Below are positions 1 to 12,800 of a stretch of 64,000 nucleotides of DNA, in pieces. The notes under the pieces are model-generated. The model was not told where the DNA came from, made no database searches, and was given only the letters and a program-made list of their open reading frames with translations. The DNA is from Nectonema munidae (lineage: Eukaryota > Nematomorpha > Nectonematoida > Nectonematidae): the NCBI GenBank assembly GCA_030549495.1, contig JAUIRK010000891.1, positions 186,001 through 250,000 on the forward strand, written 5' to 3'. Position 1 is the stretch's first letter; every line of letters begins with the position of its first letter. Position numbers and translations under genes: made by a program.

Positions 1-778
1 ATGTATGTTGCAGTTGTTAGTGCATTTATTCTGCCTGTCTATCTTAAATTTACATATGTTTTTCTTCGCAGCAGCCAGCATATCGCTCATTGCCAATCGG
101 CCTGGCGAGTTTTAATCGTTACCTGCCTACTTGTGGATTTAAAATTAAATTCAAAATTAATTTGAAGAATTAAAAAGAAGGGACTTTTGCATATGAAGTA
201 AGACAGTCGAATTATGTGATTTATAACTTGTTCGAAGGCAGGTTCACAACTACTTCGCTTGTAGAAAAAGGCTTTTGGGCTGTTATATATAAATTCAAAA
301 AACGAAACAGATTAGATATTTATGATCGAAAAACTAAAAAAATATATATCATTTTACTACTCAGATTCGTCAGCAAATATTCAAGAGCAAGAAATTTGTT
401 AAAAATATTTGTTAGTAATAAATTATATTAATATTCTTCATTTCTTTTATTCAGAGTTTCATGTCGCAAATCATTTTATTTCTTTTTAGAATTTTTTTCT
501 TTTAATTAAATTTTGTCAACTTAAAACAAGATGGTTCACATAAATTTATATATATCATTTGTCCTCAATAGATCAAAAACATTCGGTAACACGCATCTAA
601 GCCGCATTTAAACGAATTTGTATTCACAGTTACCCACTTTGGATTCTTTAAAGCGGTAATCCTTAACAATTTTTGGTATTCACCTAGTAAATATCAGTTG
701 GTGAGATGTTGCTTCATACCTTATTTTTAACTTCTCATTTTCATTTTTAATTCCTCACCATTCACTTTCTTTATATAG
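1..778. other. Intron upstream of first visible PLC exon
   Basis: AT-rich intronic DNA ending in a pyrimidine-rich tract and TATAG acceptor before 779. The first 130 bases are less AT-rich than the rest and may be an old repeat. An open frame at 216-431 has no recognisable motif. The upstream exons of the gene (PH domain, first EF-hands) are not here and must lie left of the window. Confidence 0.6.
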
Positions 779-878
779 CAAGCAAATGTGAGCTTAGAAG
801 ATTGCTTCAACTTTATCAAGTCTAGTGAGCCGTCTTCTTCATTATCTTCTTCTTCAAATTTAACACTCAGCAGTGAAG
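779..878 (+). CDS. PLCD: PLC exon: end of EF-hand region
   Basis: Acceptor TATAG at 778, donor GTAACA at 879. The start [13 protein letters not shown] resembles the last EF-hand helix of PLC-delta before the X domain; a Ser-rich stretch follows. It ends with one base of a split codon, which fits the next exon (giving Ala34). No catalytic motif lies here, so the call rests on phase, open frame and position. Confidence 0.75.
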
Positions 879-3800
879 GTAACACATTTTCCATGTACTC
901 CAAATATTAAAATGCAATTTTAACTAAATTCAGTTCTATTTCGATACTGTTTTAGCTTTTTTTCGTTTCTATTTCATTTCTTATTTATAATAAAAGGTAA
1001 AATAGAATTGAAAATAGATAAAATAGAATGAAAAAATCAAATAGAACTCAAAATGGTATGCATGTCGTGTTAATCTGTTATGCTTGACAATTGTATTAAA
1101 TAAATGATACTTACATTTGCACCCTAAAATAACATTACACTTTGCCATCCTAACAAGCATTCATGACAAAACAAAATTCTTGTGAATCGATAAGCAAAAG
1201 TTTAATTTGATTTATTCACTCTAATTAATGACAAAATAAAGTTTTACTTAGTAAAATCGAAAGAAGGTAACTTATTAGAAAATTAAAAGCCAATGAATAA
1301 ATTACAAAACTTTATTTCCAAAAATTTAATTCTATAATGATAAACAAGAAAACTTTTTTAAAAACTTCAAATCTGACAAAGTCAAAAAACTACCATTAGT
1401 TTATTGACATTATTATTATTAATCTACCATTTAACCTTTTTAGCAGTAGTGGGAGGCAATGTCCCAATAAAATTATCTGCTTATATTGTATAAAAATCAT
1501 TCAAAATAGTTTTCTTCATTTTATAACATATGTAACTAGACGAAAAACTTAACCAAAAATTTGTCTTTCATTATAAATCTTTTTAATTCAATTTTAAACG
1601 ATATTTTCGACGATATAAAAATCAATCAAAAAAGTTAGCTTCTTTTTATAACATATGTAACTATATTAAAGCTTAACCAAAATTTGCCTTCCGAGTTAAA
1701 TCTTTTTAAACTTTTTTCAATTTTAAACGATATTCAATGGGAGAATAATTTTACTTTTATATACAGTTTAACATCTATAAATTGGAATTGAACAAGATGT
1801 TGTATCTTTTTTTTCTAAATTTTTTGTTAGATTTTTATTTCTCTTTGACTATACCCTGATAAATAAAAAAAATTACACAGTTATAGATGTCAAAATTCTT
1901 GCAAAATTAACTTGCCCAAATGAACATAAGAGATTTTATCGACACAATATTTCAGAGGGAAATGGCGTAGTGTGTAGAAGCGTTCTGTCTTGATTGAGTA
2001 TTCCTAATGTTGATTGTCAATCTTCTTATCCATAAATCATGGATTTCTAAGTTAAGTAAATTTTCTAAACTTTTAAGTTAGTAATTTTATTAGTAAAAAA
2101 TAAGTAACTAACTAATAAATAACTATCTCAATCTAACTAACTAAGATGTCTACGAAATCTTGTTTTACCATCTCTCATTCATCCATTATATTTAAATATG
2201 GAGTCATTTATGATCTCTATTGGATGATTCCATTTCTCATCAGTCTCTCTTTGCCATTCTTCAAAATTTGTCATCTGCTTTTGTTCACTAAAGTTAAATA
2301 AGGAATAATGCGACCCGGTACTTAAATATGCCCATGTATATATTTCTATAGTTTTTATATATGTTTGATAAAAAAGGTAAAAAATCGTTTTTTTATAAAG
2401 GCTTGCGACAATTCCTGATACGACTTGACCAATCATTCTGTGATACAGCTTCTTTTGATGCAAGTCAAAATTCGGATGAATCTTTAGTAGATTACTTCAT
2501 TTCTTCATCGCATAATACGTACTTTTTTTTGAAAACTTACTCAATTGCTTCTTCTCTTACAATTTACTACTTATTGATTAGATGTTTCTATCCGATTCAT
2601 CCTAAAATATTTTTTAGACAACTATACAGTGTTGCCAGGCAAAATTTATCAAAAAAATCCGTAAAACATGTTCTAAAAATCCGTAGAAATCCATAGATTC
2701 AAATTTTTAATGAATGTCGATTATTCTATACTATTTTTGATTGAAAATTAAATTTATTTGAAAAAAACTTAAAAAACTATTAAATAATCAACTTTTAAAT
2801 ATTTAATTGTGTGATGGTTTTGGAGTAACGGACGATGAAATTTTAACGACAATTTCTGGCGGATCGTAGTTGTAACAAAGTACACCTGGGTCGTTAGTTT
2901 TAACATCCAGAAGCACTGATATTGTTGAAAGATTAAGCTGATTTCCTTTATTTGTTTTAATATTGTTGATCATGCTAAAGAAGAGAAAAACATTATTTAT
3001 TCAAAAGAAAAAAAAATTTCTCAAAGCTATACCTGAAAAGACGCTCACAGTCTGCATTTGAATGAGGTAAAACTAACAATGCTATCATTAGTTCACAAAG
3101 TAATTGGAATCTTATTTTTCTTTCTAAGGTTTCTAATTTGCAAAGTTTTCCCCAAAAAGCGTCAACCTCACAATTTTCCAAATCAGAGGGGATTTTCATA
3201 AATTGATAATCTAAATCTTGCCAATCTATCCAGAGGGACAATGTGCGAAACCTTTCTACTAAAGCATTAACTAAAAATATAAATTTCATAATTTGGTGTT
3301 AACTAAATGATGTTAAAAAATGCCTGATAAAGCCTTAATTTTAGTTCTTTCATTTGGATCCAAAATACGAAGATGGGCTAAAATGGAATCTCCAAAGGGT
3401 AGTTTTGCTTTGAATCGATTAACAGCTCGGACATAATAATTTCTTATATTACTAACAAAAATATTATTTTGAGAACATTTTTAAAGGTGTAAGATGAAAA
3501 AAGACAAAATAACCTCATGAATCCTTTCAGTTCATATCTGTCAATCTCATCCTCATTATCTTTTAAAAAGCAGGCGTTTGATAACCTATAAAAATAGCCT
3601 CATCAGGTAACTGAAATTCCATATCAATACAAATGGTCGTTGGATCTTGTTTCGAAGAAATTTCCTCGGGTCTCACAAATCTGGCTAAAAACGACTTGAG
3701 TGCGATCTGAATTTCAAGCAATAGTGTAATTCCTGCATGCTTACGATCTCCTCTATCTGTACTCTCATCCATCATTAGACTATAATAATTGCTTTTCATG

Positions 3801-6800
3801 AAGTTTATGGTTTGATTTTCAATGTAGGGAGCCATCGCAGACTTAATAATACATGTTGCTTTAGTTCGTTTGCATTGAATTTTTTTGCAATTTCCGAATA
3901 AGAGCACAATTTCGTTAAAAGTTCGGAAAAATGATCACGGCGAAGAAAAAATAAGTTGTGCTCCATCATCCAATTGCAAAAAATAACCTCCGATTTGTTG
4001 ACTGGATATTGACATTTTTCTTTAGTAAAAGACCTGAAAGCTTTTTTTCTGTTTCCCTTACAGTTTTTTCATTTTAAACGTGGATTGTAGTTTTAGCATG
4101 TTTTTCGAGATCTTTAATTCCAAGCTTAGCAACCAATAGCTTTTTAGAGCATAATTTACAAAAGGATGTACCTTCTGATCCACCACTTTTCAGCCAGCTT
4201 AACTTTTTCTCCCACTCACTTTTATAAGTAAATAAAAAAAATTTGACAGGCATGATTTAAATCCTGTTTGAATTAGAGAAAAAACAAAACCAAACACTGT
4301 ATTGTATACGACTACCGTTTAAACAACGTTTATAATTTATTTTATTCCTAGAAAAATGTTCAAAGTTAATTAAAAAATATGAATAAAAATGCTAGCAAAG
4401 AGAATTAAGCCATTTTTTATTTTTTTACTTGAACAATAGTGACAGCTTACTGCCTGGAAACGAAAACTCTAGAATTTTTAATAAAAAAAGTTTAGTAAAA
4501 AATGTATTATTACTTATAAACTCTCTTTTCGATAAAAGAAAAAAAATTATTCATAAATTTAGTGGCAAAAATCCGTAAAAAATCCGTAGAAAAAAAATCC
4601 GTAAAAAAATCCGAACGAGTCAAAAATCCGTCCGTAAAATATCCGTAGACAATTTTTGCCTCAAAAATCCGTAAAATACGGATAAATCCGTAGATCTGGC
4701 AACACTGACTATATATCTAGAGATTAACGTGAATCAAAGTAAATACTTTATTTTTAATTGTATTTTTTTGTGTGAGCTCAAAATAGCTCAAAATTTTGCC
4801 GGGAAATGCCCATTTGTTTGTAAACCAGCATAGGCATCAAACAACATGATTTTGGAAGAATTTATTCCTTATAGCAAATTACTTTTTTCAAAATTTAAAT
4901 TAAACAAAATTTTATCTTATTTTATTCCATTAGCATATTTCTACTTATATTTTAGCCATAGTTTTTTTTCTTTTCCAAACAGTAAATGTGGTTATAAACA
5001 AAGTGGAAGAAATCTCGTTTTGAGATTCATTGCTTATTGAAACTTTTTTTAAAATTCATTCGAAATTTTCAAACTATAGTGTAAATAAATTAAAAATTAG
5101 GAATACTTTAAATATAAACTTATTATAAATTTTAATAAAAACTTATTATTTAAAAGATTGTCGAATATTTTTTGAGGAAAATTTAATTTAACATAACATG
5201 TTTAACATAACATAAAGCAAAATTGAGGCTAATGCCTGTAAGATTTGCATCTTGAAATTAAGCAAAATAATACAATCTCCTAGACTGCCAAACTGCATCC
5301 AGTTTGTTTTTAAACTCATTCAACGTAGTAGAATTCACAACTTCACTGGGAAAAGAATTCCAATCTTCAAAAGCTCTTTGTGTTAGAAATGTTTGGCGAT
5401 ACTTGTTCTGGAAACTTCCAGCTTTAAATTTGAAGCAATGCGATCTAGAAATTTTTGTTAAAAAACCTTAAATTTTTTTTTATATAAATGACCTAAACTT
5501 TTTTTTATGCACATGATTAATTTATATTCAAATTGAGGAATTGATAAATAAATAAAATTTGTAAAATTTATTAGTTTAAAATTATCCTGAATAGTTTTGG
5601 CAAGAGTGTGGCTTCTTCAATGGAAAAAGAATTTAGCTATATTTTTTATTATGCAATAATTCTATGCTAATTATGCAATATTTTTTCGTCTGAATAGGGA
5701 ACAAACTCTTCTCGAAAGTAGTCAGGATATATCTATTTTTTTGCAGCTAATAAATTTTAAAAATTTATTTGTTTATATCAATTTTTCAACATTGGTGAAA
5801 ATATCAAAAAATATAAATTGTTAATTCAAAAAACGATTACGCACTTCTTAATGTCTTACAGCTAAATAGTATTAAAAAAATGTTAAAAGGTAAGTATTTA
5901 TGTTAAAAAATTTGACCGAATTATTATTTTTAATTAGAACAAGCGTTTATTTTCCTGTTATGATTATAAAAAATGCTTAGCCGTGAGAGATAAATCAATA
6001 TGTGTTTATCGAAGAGTTTTGAAAATATAAACAATTGAAAAAAATTGTCACAGTATCTTCAAATAATTTCTAATTTAATTTCAATTTAAGAAAACAAATT
6101 TATATCCTTTAAAATTATTCTTCAAATTTTAATTTATTCGAAAAATGATAATTGATTGACAAGATGTATTGTTCCAAATAATCTTGTTCATTAATATAAT
6201 GATTTTTCAAACTTTGTTAAAATTTCTTTAGAAATTAATGCCAATTAAATGGATATATTAGGGATTTTAACATCTTGAATATTAAAATAATACAATTTTA
6301 CTCAAATCAATTTTTTTTTCAAATTAAAGTTGATTTTATCAATCCTCGCAAATGTATGTATTTGTTTTTTTATTTGAGATTAGGGATCTTTTTTATATTA
6401 TTTTGAAAAATTGATTTAGTAGAGAGTAAAACCTCTTTAAATTAAATTATATTGGGCCAACAAAAACATTTGATTTGTCAACGATTTGGTTTAGCAAATA
6501 TTGCTATCGATTCAAACTATATTGCCAGAAGCGACCATTCATGTATCAGCTTCAGTTCTTTTCTGAGTGATAAGTTTACTACAATGTTTAATACCAAAAA
6601 ACGCAATTTTTATAGAGGTGACTTTGCTGCTATAATATTGGCTTTATCAACAGTTGATTGGTATTCTTACAAATGTCTCAGTCTTGTTGACTATTATTCT
6701 CTGTTTATTTAATAAACTTTACAAACTTAATAATGTTTATATTCCTCTAAGTTGTACGAGTCGAAAGTTTAATAACTTCATAGTGAAGCAAAAAAGCTAA

Positions 6801-9800
6801 CCAAAAGAAAGAAAAGGCTCTATAACAAATTTATTAAGTCTAAGTATGATTTTTATCTCATAAAATGATTCTGATGTTGAAAGGGCTAATATCTTTAGCC
6901 AGTATTTTGGATCAGTTTTTTCTAATGACTTAATTTATTATAATTACTGTATCCTGTCACGTTGTTCTACTGCTTCAATTGATTTATCAGATCTCGATGA
7001 AACTATAATATATAGTAAAATAAAAGAAATTAAAATCACTTGGAATTGATGACATTCATCCCTTTATTATTAGTAAATTATCTAAAGTTCTAATTACTCC
7101 ACTCAAAATTCTTTTTGATAAATCAATAAAAGAATGAAAGTTGCTGGATGTATGGAAAACTGCCTTGATTGTTCCTATATTTAAATCTGGTGACCGAAAA
7201 CTTCATTGCAATTACAGGCCAGTAAGCCTAATCACGATTCTTTGTAAAATGTTTGAATCAATTATCGCTGAGGTAATTGTGAAGCATTTGAAGGTCTTCT
7301 TCGCCTTGTTAAATTCAAATCAACACGTGTTTGTTATAGGCAAATCTACAGTAACCAATCTTCTTGAATTTATAAAGGATATTGTTCATCTGCTAGAATG
7401 TAATATTGTTGTTGATGTTTTATATCTTGATTTTCATAAAACGTTTGATTCAATACCTCATAAATATATGATTAGCAAGCTAGAATCTTATGGTATTAGC
7501 GGAAATTTGCTAGGATGGATTAAAGATTATCTAGAGAATAGAAAACAAATCGTTGTTTTGAATAGCTGGCGTTCAAATGAGAACTCTGTACTGAGTGGAG
7601 ATCCACAGGGATCTGTGCTTGGTCCTCTTCAACATAATTTTAAATGATCTTTTTGATGATTTTTCCTACAAATTTAAAGTATTCGCTGATGATATATGAT
7701 GTTTCAGACGAATACGGTGGCTCTACTTTACAGTATGATTTAATAAAAATTTTCAAGTGGTGTAATAGATGGGGAATGAAGCTTAACTTTGCTAAATGTA
7801 CACGCTTGCAGATACGATGTCAGAATGATCGAAGATATTTCCTTGGCTCCCACATCTTGAAAAAGGTTGACTCACAAAATGACTTGGGCGTTATCATCAC
7901 CACGGAACTTCGCTTCTCTGACAATATTTCGAAAAGAGTTTCCAAAGACTTCGCTACTTTTCACCAGTGTGGAAATGGTTTTCTTCGCTTGATACTACTA
8001 CTGCTCTAATTCTTTATAAAGCCTTGGTCAGACCCATTTTAGAGTATGGCAATATTATTATAAGAAAGCAAATTAAAAAAAAATTTCTTGTAGAGTGGAG
8101 TATGAGAAATAAAATAAGAATTATAAACCTTGATAAAATTAGAAACGTAAACAAATAAACAGAAGCAGACAAACAGATAGGAGTAGCCCCATTGGGCCCC
8201 TCGAAATAAAAATGCCTAGCTAAGTTACTGTATATATATAATACTACTATAAGTTTGGAATTAATTCGATAAAATGAAAAACAATATAAATATATTTTAC
8301 CTTAAAATTTTCATAAAATACGAACGAAAGATCTATCTATTCTATTTCATTTCATACCTATAATAAATATAGACACAGTAGACATTCTTTTTTTCATTTA
8401 AATTTAGATATTTGACTGGCGATCAACTAACCAGCAACAGCTCCATTGAACCGTACATAACTGCATTAAAGATGGGATGTAGATGTGTTGAACGTATCTT
8501 TTGCTTTTATTTAATTTTTAGACTTTGAAAGAGAGTTTTAATCTCAAATCCTATACGATTATTTGATGTTTGATAAAAAAAAGTTCTCCCTTTTATTAGA
8601 CGCAGACAAATACTTTGTTCTACATTTAGTCAGGTGAAAAAGTCTGATTGTTAATTTATTAATTTCTTAATAGTGATTCCCATACGTTATGGTGTTCAAA
8701 CGATTACGATTGGTCGAGAACACAATTGTTGAATATTTTAAACTACTTCTAAGTATATATGTGTCTTAGTCTAACTTTTATAGACCATCAAAGTTCCAAA
8801 GTAGCGAAATTATTTTGTATTTTATACAACAAATTTATATATATATTTTTTTAATTATTTTAAGATCAAGGTAGCATTTCTTAGTTTCCTTCAAACTTCT
8901 TTTTACTTTCCAATCAACATATAATTTGTCCATTTTATTCTTGCTTAATCTTTTTTAATAATAAATTGTTTAATTTTCCAAAAATAAACTTGAATGTCAA
9001 ATTAAAAGATTATTATATATGCTCTATAAAATTTATGCAATTATGAAAATTGATCAAAGATTTAGTTCAGAATTTACCTAATTTTGTAACAAAATGGCGA
9101 AAATTAGATTCAGTAATATATTTATCCTCGATAAAGTTTACCCCCCCCCCCTCCCCCCACCTCTGAAAAAACTCTATTAAAATCAGTTTTGCCCATCTGT
9201 ACTTCGAGCCTGTCACGGGACGATGTGTGAGTGACAAACGCTTTTACTTTATGCCTACATTTGTCCTGTCTTAATAGCTTAAACTTATTGAGTCCACTTT
9301 GATCAGTTAAAAATTTAGGAAAAAGTAATTTACCAATTCATAAATTTCGTTTTTTAGATCAATTAGTTTGTTAGTTTGTTAATTTTTTCGCTAGTGTTAG
9401 TTACTTACTTAATCCGTTGTCACTTAGTCAGACGATTTCTAGTATAAGGCAGAAGATTTGTATTAAAAAGCATTTAAACGCAGACGATTCACATTTTTGT
9501 AAAGTTGACATATGTCAACTGTGGTCGATAACCGGTAAATTAGTTATCTTGATATTACTTAGTTAGTATTACTTATTCATTGGTTAGTTATTTCGTTGTT
9601 TTTACTAAAGAAGTAGTTAATTAATTATATTGTTAGTTATTTAAATACGTATTCATGTAGCTAGTTTATGTAAAGTTACTTAGATAGGTAGTTAGTTAGT
9701 AAGGTTAGTTAGCTATTTAGTTAGTTTGCTCGTTAGCTACTCCTTATTTTGATTAAGTATTATTATATCTGAACATGGAAACAAGGACAAAATTGAATGA

Positions 9801-12800
9801 AAAACAAAAACGACCTTTTTAATACTTATTAACTTTGCGAATCTACTATTTTCTTTTTAATCAATATCTTAATGTATTTTATTCTCACTTTCATCATTTA
9901 AATATTTTTTTAAGTGGATGTGTGGGATGGAGATGATGAGCCAATCATTTATCATGGATACACACTCACCAGTAAAATCATGCTTAAAGACGTAGTCACT
10001 GCAATTAAATCTTATGCATTTGAAACTTCTGAGTAATATTTTTCCTTTTCACTTAACTCCAATTTTACGTTAAAACATATAAAACTTGCTTTTGACGTCA
10101 TCTTTTATGTCGTACTGTAAAATGAGAATGGCAATTGCACGAACACCAATTTCAATTAGGATTTGTAACGGGATGTGAATTGTCATCTTTACTAGAACAA
10201 TTGCAAACCATACTGGTCAAAATTACAATAAAATTCATTTGAAATACTAATTATACCAAGAAACGAATTTATTTAGTAATCAAAATTTTAGGTTTCTAAA
10301 TGTTTTCAGAAGAAAAATGACATTCCTTTTATTAATAAAAGGAAATGAGTCAAAATTTAGTAATTTGAATCCCAAAACGTTGTTTTGTCATGAATGAAAG
10401 TTTTCCTTGCAATGTTGTATCGGTACAAATGGCAATTATCATCCATATTCGGGAAATTGCCAAAATATATGCCATTACTTATATTCCTACCACTACATAT
10501 ATACAACCACGTATATATTACCACAACATCTGAAAGATTTGAGCGCTACTTATTCAAAATGGACTTAACTAAAAAGTCATGGCGCTAAAAATTGTTCTTT
10601 CAAAAATTAAAATTGAGTATACAATAGTTTTGCTTCTTTTTTTGTTTATTTTATAAATTGTATTATTTAAAGAATTTTAAATTTAAATGAAAATATGACC
10701 GAAATTTCTTATAATTTTTTTAAAAATAATTAGTTATAAATGTATAGTTTTATAATGGTATTTAATCACAGAAATTCCTAGAATTGTAATTAAAATCAAA
10801 TTTTTTTTTAAAAAGATCCAGAATCAGAATGAGAATCTAAACCATATCTTGAGAACCACAAATAATCTAAGATAAGCTGGTTCTATCAGTAACTGTAGCG
10901 CTTCAATCTTCACTGGTATACACCAGGAGAACGAGCATAGTTCCTTAAGAAACTAAGAACTGAGCCATATAGTACCTTCCCTATCAATGCAACACAATTC
11001 GATGACAATCGGCATACATTGTAGAATACACAGTTAGAGCAGGTATTTTTCATTCTCATAACCAAAAGTCTAGTACACCTGCGCTTTAGTTTTTGACAGT
11101 TATGACGAACAACTATATGATGCACATTTCAGTGAATCATGCATCAGCACAGATGAAGATTCATTAAGCTACTGGAAACGAAAGCAACCCACCTTTCCAC
11201 AGCTAGATATATGTTTTTTAATAATACGAATAAGAATTGTATCGTGTTTTGAGAATTAAAATCATAATTAAAGTTGTAATTAAAAAATTATGAGAATCAA
11301 AACTATTATCTAGAATCTGAACTAACTCTGACAGAAATACATAATATATGTCGGAATATAATACTTTTCAGAACAAAGCTGATTTCTTTTTACTAAATTC
11401 TAAGATACTAGCATATGGGATAAAAAATAAAAATAAATATTTTCATCGATCGTTTATACCTAGCGAGATTTAAAAAAGATGTGTAAAGTTATTATTTGAA
11501 AAGATAAATTGTAGAACACTGTTCTTTTAAAACTATTATCAACTTAATTATAATTAAAACACTTGATTTAAAAATGTCTTTTTCTTTTAGCTTTCCTGTG
11601 ATATTATCGATTGAAAATCATTGTTCCCTAAAAAATCAAGAAAAAATGGCACACATGTTCATAAATATTTTTGGCGGTATTTATTTTCTTAATTTAAATA
11701 TAAAATATGCTTACCTAATAGATATCACTTATCTATCAAGTTAACTAAAAAATTCTTTTTTCGAAAATTTTTTTCAAATGAAGGATTTTTTATTTTAATA
11801 GATTTAAGTAGGACTTTTAAAATATTTTCCATATTTATCTATTTGGTCTGAAACAAATGTCAATTTGGCATTTTATCATTTAAAAGGCCGCGCTACATAA
11901 AATTCATGTATTTTCATTAGAAATAAATTTCCTCTTCTAAATCTTATTTTATTAAAAGAATTTTTTTGTAATTTTATTTTCTTTTGTGATTTTAAATAAA
12001 GATTTCGAGTATATCGTTTTTATTGAAATTTTAAATCTTCCTTTTTTATCTTTAGACAAATCTTGAGTCAAATTTTTACTTACAAGTTTTAAATTTTTTA
12101 AGATTCTTCAATCATAAACTTTTGTTTTATTTTTTTTATTATAATTAAAAAAATTATAAACAGGGAAGGAAATAAATTAAATTATGATCGATATATCAGT
12201 GGTCTGACAGGATAACGCAAGACAGCAAAAGCATTTCTGATTAAGATGCGTTGTCTCGCGTATCTGACGTCTTGGGATTTCGGAAGATAAATATATATAA
12301 TATATATATAATTTAAAATAATTCGATATAAAAATGGTAAATATTTTACTCTTAAAAAAAAAGTAATATTCTTGTCTCAGGATTTACCATTTAATTTATA
12401 CATTCTGGAATTTAGTGGAGACACCTTAGAATAATCATAAAGTTTGAAAACTAAGTTTTTTAAAACATTTTTATTTATTATCGATTTTTACGTTAAGATG
12501 AACTTTATGTCAAAAATTTGAAGCCTGGCCAACATTTACCACCTCTTAACGAATTGAAGAAAAAAATTATAATTAAAGTATATTTTTATCGATAAAGGAA
12601 GGATTCTAAAGGACACTAATTCATTTTGCTTTTTAAGGGTAAAAGGATCCAATCAAATGAAAATGAGGAGGATGCCAGTGAAGATGACGAAGCAGCTAAC
12701 ACAACGGATGTGAATACGTTGGAAGAAGTTAAAAAACACGTAATCCTTCACTTTCATCTTTTATAATTTCATTATATACATATAGCATTTTTATTTTAAG

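Noticed and set aside
216-431. 71-codon open frame near the window start
   Set aside because: No motif, no splice or homology support; not consistent with EF-hand or PH sequence.
630-655. Possible 26-base micro-exon before 779
   Set aside because: Has AG and GT edges but no homology to the EF-hand region; likely chance.
9139-9165. C-run in intron
   Set aside because: Simple low-complexity tract; no evidence of an element end or regulatory role.
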